Source: Actinoalloteichus_B caeruleus
GTDB taxonomy: Bacteria > Actinomycetota > Actinomycetes > Mycobacteriales > Pseudonocardiaceae
Strand: one strand, 5' to 3'
DNA length: 64,000 bases
Assembly: GCF_000718005.1 (NCBI RefSeq)
Contig: NZ_JODV01000002.1
Made by a program: the position numbers and the translations under genes. Numbering within the stretch: the first letter of the stretch is position 1; each line of letters starts with the position of its first letter. Below, piece by piece: positions 15,869 through 25,770 of this stretch. The notes under the pieces were generated by a model that saw nothing but the letters and a program-made list of their open reading frames with translations, was not told where the DNA came from and searched no databases.

Positions 15869-16596
15869 CCACCCGCACGCCCACCCGGGGCCGCCGCGAG
15901 CGGACCATCGGAACGCCCGTTCGCCAGGCGGGCGCGCGGAGCGAACCCCGACAGCGGGACGCTCCGAGCCCCCGGCGTCGTCGCCGGAGCGGGCTGGGTG
16001 GGCTGCTGGCCAGCTCGGGGAGCAAAGCCACCAAGGCTCCCTTCGTGCTCCTGGTGATGGCCCTGCTCAGCACCGGCCTCGTCGCCACCCTCTGGCTGTC
16101 GACCGCGGCGGGCGACGACGCCTACTACCTCGAGCAGTTGCAGTCCGACGTGGACTCGCTGACCGAGGAGACGGCGGCGATGCGCCAGGACATCGCCCGG
16201 CAGGAGGCGGCACCCGCCCTCGCCGAGCGAGCCCAACAGCTGGGACTGGTCGCGGCGCGGGATCCGGCCCGCCTCGTCGTCGAGCCGGACGACTCCGTGC
16301 GGGTCGTCGGCACCCCGTCCCCCGTGGAGGCGCCCGTCGCGGCGGCCGGTGGCAGTGCGGGGACGGACGAGGACAGCACGACCGGCGAGGAACGGGACGG
16401 CGCCGAGGACCAGGCCCCCGACGGGGACGCCGATCCGCCCGGCGGTGCGGCCGGGGGCACCGGGGATCCGACCGGCGCGGCGGGGGACGAGGCGGCCCAG
16501 GACACCTCCCGGGAGGAGGCCCCCGGCCACCAGCCCGGTCGCCCGGTCCTCGACGCGGCGGCTCGTGACCAGGCTGGGGAAGGGGGCGAGGACTGA
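15865..16596 (+). CDS. ftsL: Cell division protein FtsL-like
   Basis: The protein has 243 residues, much longer than classical FtsL. A basic cytoplasmic N-terminus (residues 1-58) is followed by one membrane helix near 60-78 (FVLLVMALLSTGLVATLWLS) and a coiled-coil leucine-zipper-like segment (YYLEQLQSDVDSLTEETAAMRQ). A 100-residue acidic Gly/Ala/Asp-rich tail ends the protein. Topology and position between rsmH and ftsI identify it as the divisome FtsL that pairs with FtsB/FtsQ. The ATG overlaps the rsmH stop, and the TGA overlaps the ftsI ATG. Confidence 0.85.
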   Translation: MTTRTPTRGRRERTIGTPVRQAGARSEPRQRDAPSPRRRRRSGLGGLLASSGSKATKAPFVLLVMALLSTGLVATLWLSTAAGDDAYYLEQLQSDVDSLTEETAAMRQDIARQEAAPALAERAQQLGLVAARDPARLVVEPDDSVRVVGTPSPVEAPVAAAGGSAGTDEDSTTGEERDGAEDQAPDGDADPPGGAAGGTGDPTGAAGDEAAQDTSREEAPGHQPGRPVLDAAARDQAGEGGED

Positions 16597-18461
16597 TGCC
16601 CTCGAGCACCCGCCGCCGCCCCACCAGGAGCTCGGGGCAGCTGAGGTCCTCCCGGCCGCGCGGGCCCTTCGACGCGCGGCAGCACAGCCTCCGGCTGCGG
16701 ATCGCCCGGCTGGGACTCGCCATCGCGTTGCTCGCCGCCGGGGTCAAACTCGTCCAGGTCCAGACCTTCGAGGCCGCTGCCCTGTCCGAGCAGTCGTTGC
16801 GGCAACGCGAGGTCTCCCAGCGCATCCACGCCGAGCGCGGCGCGATCTACGACAGGGAGGGCAACCCGCTGGCGCTCAGCGGGGAGGCGCGGATGCTCAC
16901 CGCGAGCCCGAACCAGATCGAGACCGACCGGGAGGAGCTGGGGGAGGACCCCGCCGAGTACAAGCGGACCATGGCCGCCTTCATCAAGGACGCGCTCGGG
17001 GACGCCGTCGACGAGGACACCCTGCGCGAGGCGTTGTCCCGGGACGCCAGGTTCACCTACCTCACCAGCAGGCCCATCGAACCGAGCAAGGCCGACGAGA
17101 TCACCGCCGAGTACCCCGAGATCGCCACCGAGTACCGGGCGACCAGGACCTACCCGGGCGGGCACCTGGCCTCCAACATCCTGGGATTCGCCAACTGGCG
17201 CCTCGACCAGGACGAGCCGAGGGTGCTGGGCATGGCGCACCTGGAGAACTCGGAGAACACCCTGCTCGCCGGCCGCGACGGCGAACGCATCCTGAGCCTC
17301 GACCGGGCCAGGAACATCACCATCCCCGGGTCGACCCGCGTCATCGAGGAGGCCACCCCGGGCTCCAGCCTGGCGCTCACCCTCGACTCCGACCTCCAGT
17401 ACGTGTTGCAGGACGAACTCGCCTCCTACGTCGCCGAGACCGGGGCCGAGAGCGGCAGCGCCGTCGTGCTGGACGCCAGGACGGCCGAGGTCTACGCCCT
17501 GGCGAACGACGTCAGCTTCGACCCCAACGACACCAGCGGCGCCACCCGGGACGAGATGGGCAACCCGGCGGTCACCCACGCCTTCGAACCCGGCTCGGTC
17601 GCCAAGGTGGTGGCCGCCGCCGGGGCCATCGAGGACGGCCACCTGCGTCCGGACAGCGTGCTCGACGTTCCGGGGAGCATCCAGGTCGCCGACCGGGTGA
17701 TCAGGGACGCCTGGTCGCACAACGTCGAGCGGATGACGCTGACCGGGGTGCTGGCGCGTTCCTCCAACGTGGGAACCCTCATGGTGGCCGACCAGCTCGG
17801 CAGGGAACGGTTCGCCGAGATGCTCGGCCGCTTCGGCCTGGGAGAGCGTACCGGAGTCGGTCTTCCGGGGGAGAGCGCCGGTTATGTCCCCCCGCTCAAC
17901 CAGTGGTCCGGCAGCACCTTCGGCAACCTGCCCATCGGCCAGGGCCTCAGTGTGACCGTGTTGCAGATGGCCGGCATGTACCAGGCGATCGCCAACGACG
18001 GGGTGCGGGTGCCGCCGAGGATCATCCAGGCGGAGATCTCCCCGGACGGCGAGCGACTCGACCGGCCCCGGCCGGAGGGGGTGCGGGTGGTCAGCCCGGA
18101 GACGGCCCGCACGGTCCGCGACATGCTGCGGGCGGTGGTCCAGGACGCCCCGGGGCAACGGGGGACCGGCACGGCGGCCGCGCTCCCCGGCTACCAGATC
18201 GCCGGCAAGACGGGCACCGCGCAGCAGATCGACCCCGAGTGCGGCTGCTACAGCCGGGAGGACCACTGGATCACCTTCGCGGGCATGGTGCCGGCCGAGG
18301 ACCCCCAGTTCGTGGTGGCGGTCATGCTCAACCGGTTGGGCACCGAGCACAGCAGTTCGTCCGCGGCGCTGTTCCGGGAGATCGCCTCCTACCTGACCCA
18401 GCGGTACGAGATCCCCCTGTCGGAGGAGCCCAGTCCCGTGGCCGAGCTGACGCTGCGCTGA
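16596..18461 (+). CDS. ftsI: Peptidoglycan transpeptidase FtsI/PbpB (class B PBP)
   Basis: The protein has 621 residues. A basic N-terminus and a membrane anchor near residues 28-50 lead into the PBP dimerisation domain (IHAERGAIYDREGNPLA). The penicillin-binding domain has all three active-site motifs: SVAK with Ser334/Lys337, SSN near residue 389 and KTG at 538-540. No PASTA repeats are present. It crosslinks septal peptidoglycan with FtsW. The start overlaps the ftsL stop. The coding run breaks after it: 112 bases separate it from murE. Confidence 0.95.
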   Translation: MPSSTRRRPTRSSGQLRSSRPRGPFDARQHSLRLRIARLGLAIALLAAGVKLVQVQTFEAAALSEQSLRQREVSQRIHAERGAIYDREGNPLALSGEARMLTASPNQIETDREELGEDPAEYKRTMAAFIKDALGDAVDEDTLREALSRDARFTYLTSRPIEPSKADEITAEYPEIATEYRATRTYPGGHLASNILGFANWRLDQDEPRVLGMAHLENSENTLLAGRDGERILSLDRARNITIPGSTRVIEEATPGSSLALTLDSDLQYVLQDELASYVAETGAESGSAVVLDARTAEVYALANDVSFDPNDTSGATRDEMGNPAVTHAFEPGSVAKVVAAAGAIEDGHLRPDSVLDVPGSIQVADRVIRDAWSHNVERMTLTGVLARSSNVGTLMVADQLGRERFAEMLGRFGLGERTGVGLPGESAGYVPPLNQWSGSTFGNLPIGQGLSVTVLQMAGMYQAIANDGVRVPPRIIQAEISPDGERLDRPRPEGVRVVSPETARTVRDMLRAVVQDAPGQRGTGTAAALPGYQIAGKTGTAQQIDPECGCYSREDHWITFAGMVPAEDPQFVVAVMLNRLGTEHSSSSAALFREIASYLTQRYEIPLSEEPSPVAELTLR

Positions 18462-18573
18462 ACCGCGGCGACGGCGCGCACCCGCCGGGTGGACCCGGGA
18501 CCCGCCCCTCGGGGTTCCCGGTCCCGACGGGCGGATCCTGCCATCTGGCGGGAAGATCCAGGAGAGGAGCCGT

Positions 18574-20190
18574 GTGTCAAGGGGCCGGTGGCCCGTCGGT
18601 AGCCTTTCGCCCGTGTCCGTCCTCTCCAATCCGAAAGCAGCCATGGCCTCGTTGCGACCACACCGAGTAGAGCCGAGGTCAGTTGCCGAGCTCGCCAGTC
18701 TGGTGGCGGCCCGCCCACTGGCCGAGACGGGTACACCGTCCACTGCGGACACCGCTGCCGCAGTCGTCACCGGGGCCACCCTGCGCGCGCAGGAGGCCCG
18801 GCCCGGGGATCTCTTCGCCGCGCTGCCCGGCGGCCGGGCGCACGGCGCCGACTTCGCCGGCCAGGCGGTGGCTGCCGGCGCGGTCGCCATCCTGACCGAC
18901 GAGGAGGGCGCCGGCCGCGCCACCGCCGCCGGCGGCTCCGTGCCGGTGCTGGTGCACCCCGACCCCCGGTCCGCGCTGGGCCCGCTCGCCGCCAGCATCT
19001 ACGGCGACCCCTCCCAGTCCCTCCAGGTGATCGGCGTCACCGGCACGGCCGGGAAGACGACCACGACCTACCTGCTGGACGCGGGCCTGCGGGCGGCGGG
19101 GCTGACGACCGGCCTGGTGGGCACCGTCGAGACCCGTGTCGCCGGGGAACGGCTCGGCAGCGCCTTCACCACCCCCGAGGCCCCCGACCTCCAGGCACTG
19201 TTCGCCGTGATGCTCGAACGCGGCGTCCGGTCGGTCTCGATGGAGGTCTCCAGCCACGCCCTCAGCCTCGGCCGGGTCGCCGGCACCCACTTCGCGGTCG
19301 GCGCGTTCACGAACCTCTCCCAGGACCACCTCGACTTCCACCCCGACCTGGAGCACTACTTCGCGGCCAAGGCGAAGCTGTTCGACGGCAGGGCGCGCCG
19401 CGAGGTCGTCTGCGTGGACGGCCCCTGGGGTGCCCGCCTGGTCCGGGACGGCACGGTGACCGTGTCGACCGGCGGCGGAGCGGCCACCTGGACGGCACGC
19501 GACGTGGAGGCGATGCCCAGCGGCGAACAGCGGTTCGAGGCCGTCGGCCCGGAGGGGATCGTCGCCAGGGTCTGGCTCCGCCTCCCCGGCTCATTCAACA
19601 TCGCCAACGCACTGGTCGCCGCCGCGTGCCTCCACGAGGCCGGGGTACCCGTCGACGCCATCGAACGCGGCCTCGCCGCCGTCGACGTGCCCGGGCGCAT
19701 GGAACGGGTCGCCCTCGGCCAGCCCTTCGTCGCCATGGTCGACTACTCGCACAAGCCGGCGGCGGTGGCCGCGATGCTCGACGCCGTCCGGGCCCAGACC
19801 CGGGGCCGGGTGATCACGGTCCTGGGCTGCGGCGGGGACCGGGACACCGGGAAGCGCCCCGCCATGGGCGAGACCGCCGCGCGGGGCAGCGACCTGCTGA
19901 TCATCACCGACGACAACCCGCGCAGCGAGGACCCGGCCTCCATCCGCGCGGAGATGCTGCGGGGCGCCTACGACGTCCCCGACGTGCAGCGCGGGGACAT
20001 CGTCGAGATCGGCGACCGTCGCGACGCCATCGTCGAGGCGGTCAGGCGGGCCGCCCCCGGCGACGTGCTCGTCGTGGCCGGCAAGGGCCACGAGACGGGG
20101 CAGGACGTCGCCGGCGTCGTCCACCCGTTCTCCGACCGGGAAGTACTCGCGGAGGCCATCGAGGCCCGCGCTGTTGAGGAGGCACGGTGA
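18574..20190 (+). CDS. murE: UDP-MurNAc-tripeptide synthetase MurE (diaminopimelate-adding)
   Basis: The protein has 538 residues from GTG 18574, which has AGGAGAGGAG just upstream. An alternative start at GTG 18613 sits 7 bases after a TAGCCT element, a leaderless pattern, so two transcripts are possible. GVTGTAGKTTTTYLL is the Mur ligase P-loop. The motif DNPR in ITDDNPRSEDP marks meso-diaminopimelate specificity. It adds the third residue of the stem peptide in the cytoplasm. The stop overlaps murF (GTGA). Confidence 0.93.
   Translation: MSRGRWPVGSLSPVSVLSNPKAAMASLRPHRVEPRSVAELASLVAARPLAETGTPSTADTAAAVVTGATLRAQEARPGDLFAALPGGRAHGADFAGQAVAAGAVAILTDEEGAGRATAAGGSVPVLVHPDPRSALGPLAASIYGDPSQSLQVIGVTGTAGKTTTTYLLDAGLRAAGLTTGLVGTVETRVAGERLGSAFTTPEAPDLQALFAVMLERGVRSVSMEVSSHALSLGRVAGTHFAVGAFTNLSQDHLDFHPDLEHYFAAKAKLFDGRARREVVCVDGPWGARLVRDGTVTVSTGGGAATWTARDVEAMPSGEQRFEAVGPEGIVARVWLRLPGSFNIANALVAAACLHEAGVPVDAIERGLAAVDVPGRMERVALGQPFVAMVDYSHKPAAVAAMLDAVRAQTRGRVITVLGCGGDRDTGKRPAMGETAARGSDLLIITDDNPRSEDPASIRAEMLRGAYDVPDVQRGDIVEIGDRRDAIVEAVRRAAPGDVLVVAGKGHETGQDVAGVVHPFSDREVLAEAIEARAVEEAR
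18600..18605 (+). promoter_or_regulatory. Possible leaderless internal promoter for murE
   Basis: TAGCCT is followed by 7 bases and an in-frame GTG at 18613 (codon 14 of the longer reading). A second, shorter MurE could be made from this transcript. Confidence 0.35.
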
Positions 20191-21710
20191 TCAGGCTCAG
20201 CCTGGCTGAGATCGCCAGGGCCGTCGGTGGACGGCCGCACGGCTGCGAGGGCTCGGTCGAGGTGACCGGGTCGGTGGAGTTCGACTCCAGGAAGGTCGGG
20301 CCAGGCGGCCTGTTCGTGGCGCTGCCCGGGGAACGGGTCGACGGCCACGACTTCGCCGCGCGAGCCGTGAGCCAGGGAGCGGTGGCCGTACTGGCGGCCC
20401 ACGAGGTCGACGCCCCCGCCATCATCGTCCCGCCGGTCGCCGCGGGCTCCGGCCCGAGCGGCAACCCCATGGTGCTGGCCGCGGACGTCGCGGGGGAGGG
20501 CGCGGCGGTCCTCGCCGCCCTGGCCGCCCTGGCCAGGGACGTCACCGACCGGCTGACGGCACCCGGTCGACCCGAGGGGAACCTGACGGTGGTGGGGATC
20601 ACCGGGTCCTCCGGCAAGACCTCCACCAAGGACCTGGTGGCCCAGGTCCTGGGACCCCTCGGCCCGACCGTGGCGCCGCCCGGCTCGTTCAACAACGAGA
20701 TCGGCCACCCCTGGACCGTGCTGCGCGCCGACGAGCGCACCCGGCACCTCGTCCTGGAGCTGTCGGCCCGGGGCGAGGGGCACATCGCGGCCCTGTGCGA
20801 GGCCGCCCCGCCCCGAATCGGGGTCGTGCTCAACGTGGGCAGCGCCCACCTCGGCGAGTTCGGCTCCCGGGAGGCGGTGGCCAGGGCCAAGGGAGAGCTG
20901 CCCGCCGCGTTGCCGTCCGCCGCCGAGGGTGGCGTCGCCGTGCTCAACGCCGACGACCCCCTGGTGGCGGCGATGGCGGAGCGGACGACCGCCCGGGTCG
21001 TCCGGGTCGGGCTCGCGCCCTCCGCCGACGTCCGGGCGGAGGACGTGGTCCTCGACGACCAGGCCAGGGCCAGCTTCCGGCTGGTGACACCGCGCGGATC
21101 GGCACCGGTGCGCCTCGGCCTGCACGGAGCGCACCAGGTCGGCAACGCCCTGGCCGCCGCGGCCGTCGCCCTCGAGTGCGGAGCCGAGGTCACCGACGTC
21201 GCGGCCTCGCTGTCCTCGGCGGTCCGCCGGTCCCCGAGGCGGATGGAGGTCACCGACCGCGCCGACGGGGTGACCGTCGTCAACGACTCCTACAACGCCA
21301 ACCCGGAATCGGTCCGGGCGGCGTTGAAGACCCTCGCCACCATGGCGCGGGACGCCCCCGCCGGTCGACGTCGCAGCTGGGCCGTGCTGGGGCCGATGGG
21401 CGAGCTGGGCGAGGACTCCACCACCGCGCACGACGAGATCGGCCGGTTGGCGGTGCGGCTGGACATCAGCCGCCTGGTTGTAGTCGGTGAGGAGGCCCGC
21501 CCCATGTACCAGGGCGCGTGCCTGGAAGGTTCCTGGGGCGAGGAGGCGGTACTGGTGCCCGACGTCGGATCGGCGGCGCGGCTCCTGGAGGAGGAGCTGC
21601 GGCCGGGTGACGTGGTCCTGGTGAAGGCGTCGAAGGTCGCCGAGCTGTGGCGGGTCGCCGAGAGCCTGCTGGCCGGTGAGCGTGGCGGCGCCGCGGGAGG
21701 TGCCGCGTGA
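20187..21710 (+). CDS. murF: UDP-MurNAc-tripeptide:D-Ala-D-Ala ligase MurF
   Basis: The protein has 507 residues from GTG 20187, overlapping the murE stop by four bases. An N-terminal Mur ligase domain (SVEFDSRKVGPGGLFVAL) leads into the ATP site VVGITGSSGKTSTKDLV. Central EIGHPWTVL and the C-terminal domain with VVNDSYNANPESVRAAL are typical of MurF. It adds D-Ala-D-Ala to complete the UDP-MurNAc-pentapeptide. Its GTGA overlap with mraY suggests coupled translation. Confidence 0.94.
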   Translation: MIRLSLAEIARAVGGRPHGCEGSVEVTGSVEFDSRKVGPGGLFVALPGERVDGHDFAARAVSQGAVAVLAAHEVDAPAIIVPPVAAGSGPSGNPMVLAADVAGEGAAVLAALAALARDVTDRLTAPGRPEGNLTVVGITGSSGKTSTKDLVAQVLGPLGPTVAPPGSFNNEIGHPWTVLRADERTRHLVLELSARGEGHIAALCEAAPPRIGVVLNVGSAHLGEFGSREAVARAKGELPAALPSAAEGGVAVLNADDPLVAAMAERTTARVVRVGLAPSADVRAEDVVLDDQARASFRLVTPRGSAPVRLGLHGAHQVGNALAAAAVALECGAEVTDVAASLSSAVRRSPRRMEVTDRADGVTVVNDSYNANPESVRAALKTLATMARDAPAGRRRSWAVLGPMGELGEDSTTAHDEIGRLAVRLDISRLVVVGEEARPMYQGACLEGSWGEEAVLVPDVGSAARLLEEELRPGDVVLVKASKVAELWRVAESLLAGERGGAAGGAA

Positions 21711-22780
21711 GAGCGATCCTCATCGCGGCCGCCGTCGCGCTGGCCGTCTCCATCCTCCTCACCCCCTACCTGATCCGGCTGTTCTCCAAGCAGGGCTTCG
21801 GCCAGGAGATCCGGGAGGAGGGCCCGCAGAGCCACCAGAGCAAGCGCGGCACGCCCACCATGGGTGGCGTCGCGATCCTCGTGGCCATCTGGGCCGGGTA
21901 CTTCGTCACCCACCTGACGGTCGGCGACGGCCCCACCGCGTCCGGTCTGATCGTCCTGCTGCTCACCTCGGTCCTCGGACTCGTCGGGTTCCTCGACGAC
22001 TTCCTCAAGATCCGCAAGCAGCGCAACCTCGGTCTCAACAAGACGGCGAAGCTGGTCGGGCAGTTCGTCGCGGCCATCTCCTTCGCCGTGCTGGCCGTCA
22101 ACTTCCCCAACTCGGACGGGCTGACCCCGGCGTCGACCCACCTGTCGTTCCTGCGCGACTTCGCCGCCATCTCCTTCGGCGTCGTCGGGTTCATCGTGTT
22201 CTGCAACCTGGCCGTCATGGCCTGGTCCAACGCGGTGAACCTCACCGACGGCCTCGACGGTCTCGCGGGTGGCACGGCGGCGATGGTGTTGGCCAGCTAC
22301 GTGCTGATCACCTTCTGGCAGTTCCGCTACGACTGCGGGCTGCGGGACACCGCGGGCTGCTACGCCGTCCGTGACCCGCTGGACCTCTCGATCCTCGCCG
22401 CCGCGGCGATGGCGGGCTGCATCGGCTTCCTGTGGTGGAACGCCGCGCCCGCGAAGATCTTCATGGGCGACACCGGGTCGCTGGCCCTCGGTGGTCTGCT
22501 CGCCGGTCTGTCCATCACCACCAAGACCGAACTCCTCATGGTCATCATCGGTGGTGTGTTCGTCGTCGAGGCGGCCTCGGTCAGCCTCCAGGTGCTGGTC
22601 TTCCGGACGACGAAGAAACGGATCTTCCGAATGGCCCCGTTCCACCACCACTTCGAACTGGGAGGTTGGGCGGAGACCACCGTCATCATCCGGTTCTGGC
22701 TGATGGCGGGGGTGACCTGCCTGTTCGGGCTCGGCGTGTTCTACAGCGACTGGGCCGTGGAGTTCGGTCTCACCCCCTAG
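21707..22780 (+). CDS. mraY: Phospho-MurNAc-pentapeptide transferase MraY
   Basis: The protein has 357 residues with about ten membrane helices. Signature motifs are HQSKRGTPTMGG near residue 42, the aspartate pair in GFLDDFLK and WSNAVNLTDGLDGLAGG. KIFMGDTGSLALGG and the histidine motif FHHHFELGGW also appear. It transfers phospho-MurNAc-pentapeptide to undecaprenyl phosphate to make lipid I at the inner membrane face. The GTG start overlaps the murF stop. All catalytic segments are present. Confidence 0.96.
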   Translation: MRAILIAAAVALAVSILLTPYLIRLFSKQGFGQEIREEGPQSHQSKRGTPTMGGVAILVAIWAGYFVTHLTVGDGPTASGLIVLLLTSVLGLVGFLDDFLKIRKQRNLGLNKTAKLVGQFVAAISFAVLAVNFPNSDGLTPASTHLSFLRDFAAISFGVVGFIVFCNLAVMAWSNAVNLTDGLDGLAGGTAAMVLASYVLITFWQFRYDCGLRDTAGCYAVRDPLDLSILAAAAMAGCIGFLWWNAAPAKIFMGDTGSLALGGLLAGLSITTKTELLMVIIGGVFVVEAASVSLQVLVFRTTKKRIFRMAPFHHHFELGGWAETTVIIRFWLMAGVTCLFGLGVFYSDWAVEFGLTP

Positions 22781-22813
22781 CCGGGCAGGTGAGACCCGAG
22801 ACCGTTCGAGGAA

Positions 22814-24334
22814 GTGGGAGAGGCAGTGGACGCAACCGCCCTCGCCGGGAGGCGCGTGCTGGTGACCGGAGCCGGGGTCTCCGGGGTGTCGGCGGCCAGG
22901 GCGCTGGTGGCGGTCGGGGCCGAGGTGACGGTGGCGGACGGGTCGGAGCGGCGGTTGGCCGAGCTCGACCTCCCCGGGGTCGACACCCTGGCGGGCGCCG
23001 CCCGGCCACCCGAGGGGACCGAGCTCGTCGTCACCAGCCCCGGGTGGCGGCCCGACAGCCCACTGCTGACCGCGGCGGCCGCCGAGGGCATCGAGGTCGT
23101 CGGCGAGGTGGAACTCGCCTGGTGGATCGACCAGGCCAGGCCGGCCGGCCCGGCGACCTGGCTCGCGGTGACGGGGACCAACGGCAAGACCACCACCGTG
23201 GGCATGCTGGAGGCGATGCTGCGGGCCGCCGGGATCGACGCCGTCGCCTGCGGGAACGTCGGACTCCCGGTGGTGGACGCCGTGCTGGCCGGCCACCGGG
23301 TCCTCGCCGTCGAGCTGTCCAGCTTCCAACTCCACTGGTCGCCCTCGGTGCGGCCGGCGGCGGGGGCCGTGCTCAACATCGCCGAGGACCACCTCGACTG
23401 GCACGGGTCCCTCGCCGCCTACATGGCGGCCAAGGCGCGACTGCTCACCGGTGACGTCGCGATCGCCGGCGTGGACAACGAGCTCGCCGCGCGGATGCTC
23501 GCCGAGTCCCCCGCCCGCCGCCGTGTCGCCGCGCGGCTGGGGGAACCCGCGCCCGGCGAGTTCGGGGTGTCGCGAGGGCGCCTGGTCGACCGAGCCTTCG
23601 CCGCCAGCCCGGACGCGACCGCCGCCGAACAGGGACCGGGACCCGACGACGGCGAGGGCTCCGGCACCGTGGTGCTGGCCGAGGTCGAGGACGTCCACCC
23701 CTCGGGGCCGCCCGGTGTCACCGACGCGTTGGTGGCCGCCGCGCTGGCCAGGGCGCACGGTCTCGCCCCGGCGGCCGTGCGCGCCGGCCTTCGGGAGTTC
23801 CAGCCGGGGGCGCACCGCTCGGTGGTGGTGGCCAGGGTCGCCGGGCTCACCTTCGTCGACGACTCCAAGGCCACCAACCCGCACGCGGCCGCGGCCTCGC
23901 TCCTCGGGCACGACCGCGTGGTGTGGTTGGCCGGCGGTCTGCTCAAGGGCGCGTCCGTCGACGACCTGGTCCGGGAGGCCCGGACCAGGCTGGCCGGCGT
24001 GGTGCTCTTCGGCGCGGATCGCGACGTCTTCGCGGCGGCCCTCGCACGACACGCGCCCGAGGTCCCGGTTCGTACCGTCCTTTCGGGTGACGATAGTGCG
24101 ATGGCGCGGGTGGTGACGGTGGCCAGGGAACTGGCCGGCGACGAGGAGACCGTGGTGCTGCTGGCTCCCGCGGCGGCCTCGATGGACATGTTCACCGACT
24201 ACCGGCAGCGGGGTGACCGCTTCGTCGAGGCGGTGGAGTCCCTCGTCGCCGGGGAACCCGCCGGTGATCCGGGCCGGCCGGGACGGGCACCCGCCGCTGG
24301 AGGCGGTGGCGTCGGGCGGCGAGGGGCGCGGTGA
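22814..24334 (+). CDS. murD: UDP-MurNAc-L-Ala:D-Glu ligase MurD
   Basis: The protein has 506 residues from GTG 22814. GTG 22826 is an equally plausible start because the purine run GGGAGAGG lies between them. RRVLVTGAGVSGVSAARAL is the nucleotide-sugar domain and VTGTNGKTTTVGMLEAM the P-loop. VDDSKATNPHAAAASL is the MurD-specific C-terminal motif. It adds D-glutamate to UDP-MurNAc-L-Ala. There is an insertion of about 40 residues near residues 265-300 (Pro/Asp/Glu-rich) with no clear role. The stop overlaps ftsW. Confidence 0.94.
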   Translation: MGEAVDATALAGRRVLVTGAGVSGVSAARALVAVGAEVTVADGSERRLAELDLPGVDTLAGAARPPEGTELVVTSPGWRPDSPLLTAAAAEGIEVVGEVELAWWIDQARPAGPATWLAVTGTNGKTTTVGMLEAMLRAAGIDAVACGNVGLPVVDAVLAGHRVLAVELSSFQLHWSPSVRPAAGAVLNIAEDHLDWHGSLAAYMAAKARLLTGDVAIAGVDNELAARMLAESPARRRVAARLGEPAPGEFGVSRGRLVDRAFAASPDATAAEQGPGPDDGEGSGTVVLAEVEDVHPSGPPGVTDALVAAALARAHGLAPAAVRAGLREFQPGAHRSVVVARVAGLTFVDDSKATNPHAAAASLLGHDRVVWLAGGLLKGASVDDLVREARTRLAGVVLFGADRDVFAAALARHAPEVPVRTVLSGDDSAMARVVTVARELAGDEETVVLLAPAAASMDMFTDYRQRGDRFVEAVESLVAGEPAGDPGRPGRAPAAGGGGVGRRGAR

Positions 24335-25770
24335 GCACCACCACCACCGGCGGACGGGCGAAGTCGACGCGGTCCATCGACCGGCTCAGCGGCTTCGCGC
24401 TGCTCCGCAGCCTGTGGAGCGCGTGGCTGACCCGCCCGTTGACGTCGTTCCACCTGGTCCTGGCGGTCTTCGGGCTGCTCACCGCGTTCGGTCTCGTGAT
24501 GGTGCTCTCCGCCTCCGCGCAGGACTCCATCCAGACCTACGGCTCCCCGTACCGGATCTTCCTCTCCCAGCTCGGGTACGTCGCCGTCGGGCTGGTGCTG
24601 TTCTACCTGGCCCTGAGGACCCCGCCCCGGCTCATCCGGCAGGTCAGCCTGCCGCTGCTGGTCATGTGCGTCGTCCTGCTGGTGCTGGTGCTCACCCCGC
24701 TCGGCTCCACCGGGGGCGGGGCGCAGAGCTGGTTCCGGCTCGGTCCCGTCGGGTTCCAGCCCGTCGAGGCCGCCAAGGTCGCCTTCGGCCTGTGGGGCGC
24801 CCACGTGTTGGCCACCAAACGCGCCATGCTCAGCCAGTGGCGGCACGTCCTGGTGCCGGTGGTCCCGGTGGCCCTGGTGATGTTCGCCCTCGTCATGCTC
24901 CAGCCCGACCTCGGCAGCACCGTCACGCTCGGAATCGTGCTGATGGGACTGCTCTGGTTCGCCGGTGCGTCGATGCGGCTGTTCGCCATCCTGGTGCTGG
25001 CCTTCGTCAGCGGGGCGATCGTGCTGGCACTCACGGCGGGCTACCGGCTGGCCAGGATCACCTCGTTCCTCGGCGACGGCGACGACCACCTCGACGCCGG
25101 GTACCAGGCGCGCCAGGCGTTGTACGCGTTGGCGGACGGCGGGCTCTTCGGCCAGGGACTCGGGCAGGGCAGCACCAAGTGGTCCTACCTGCCGATGGTG
25201 CACAACGATTTCATCTTCGCCGTGGTCGGGGAGGAACTCGGGTTCGTCGGAGCGGTGCTGCTGCTGTGCCTGTTCGGCACCCTCGGCTACGTGGGCCTGC
25301 GCATCGCGGCCCGCAACACCGACCCGTGGATGCGCCTGGTGGCCAGTTCCCTGACCGTGTGGCTGGTGGGGCAGGCCGCGATCAACGTGGGCTACGTCGT
25401 CGGTCTCCTCCCCGTGACGGGGCTCCCCCTCCCGATGATCTCCTCGGGGGGCAGTGCGACGGTGACGACCATGGTCGTGTTCGGCATACTGGCCAACCTG
25501 GCCCGGCACGAACCGGAGGCCGTCGCCGCGTTGCGGGCCCAGCGCAGCACCCGGGTGAGCCGGTGGCTCCGGCTCCCCCTGCCCGACCCCTACCGGCCCC
25601 CCGCCGGTCGTCGCCGACCGGTCGGGCCGTCAGCCCCACCCCGGCGGACCGGCCAGAACACCGCGGCCCGGCGCGGCGGCGGCGCCCCGGCCACGGCGGG
25701 CCGCCGGCGGGTCAACCCGGCGAGGAGCACCGGAGGCGGACCCCGGCAACGGGGACGCCGGTCGCCCTGA
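24331..25770 (+). CDS. ftsW: Septal peptidoglycan polymerase FtsW (SEDS)
   Basis: The protein has 479 residues, with GTG 24331 overlapping the murD stop. It has about ten membrane helices. SEDS signatures include VMVLSASAQDS, the GFQPVEAAKV loop and LQPDLGSTV. GLGQGSTKWSYLP and the C-terminal GLPLPMISSGGSA are also present. It polymerises lipid II at the septum together with FtsI. The cytoplasmic tail of about 80 residues is Arg/Pro-rich; in mycobacteria such tails contact FtsZ. Confidence 0.95.
   Translation: MSTTTTGGRAKSTRSIDRLSGFALLRSLWSAWLTRPLTSFHLVLAVFGLLTAFGLVMVLSASAQDSIQTYGSPYRIFLSQLGYVAVGLVLFYLALRTPPRLIRQVSLPLLVMCVVLLVLVLTPLGSTGGGAQSWFRLGPVGFQPVEAAKVAFGLWGAHVLATKRAMLSQWRHVLVPVVPVALVMFALVMLQPDLGSTVTLGIVLMGLLWFAGASMRLFAILVLAFVSGAIVLALTAGYRLARITSFLGDGDDHLDAGYQARQALYALADGGLFGQGLGQGSTKWSYLPMVHNDFIFAVVGEELGFVGAVLLLCLFGTLGYVGLRIAARNTDPWMRLVASSLTVWLVGQAAINVGYVVGLLPVTGLPLPMISSGGSATVTTMVVFGILANLARHEPEAVAALRAQRSTRVSRWLRLPLPDPYRPPAGRRRPVGPSAPPRRTGQNTAARRGGGAPATAGRRRVNPARSTGGGPRQRGRRSP

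Noticed and set aside
16125..18998. 957-codon minus-strand open frame
   Set aside because: It is antisense to ftsL/ftsI/murE, whose motifs are intact on the plus strand.
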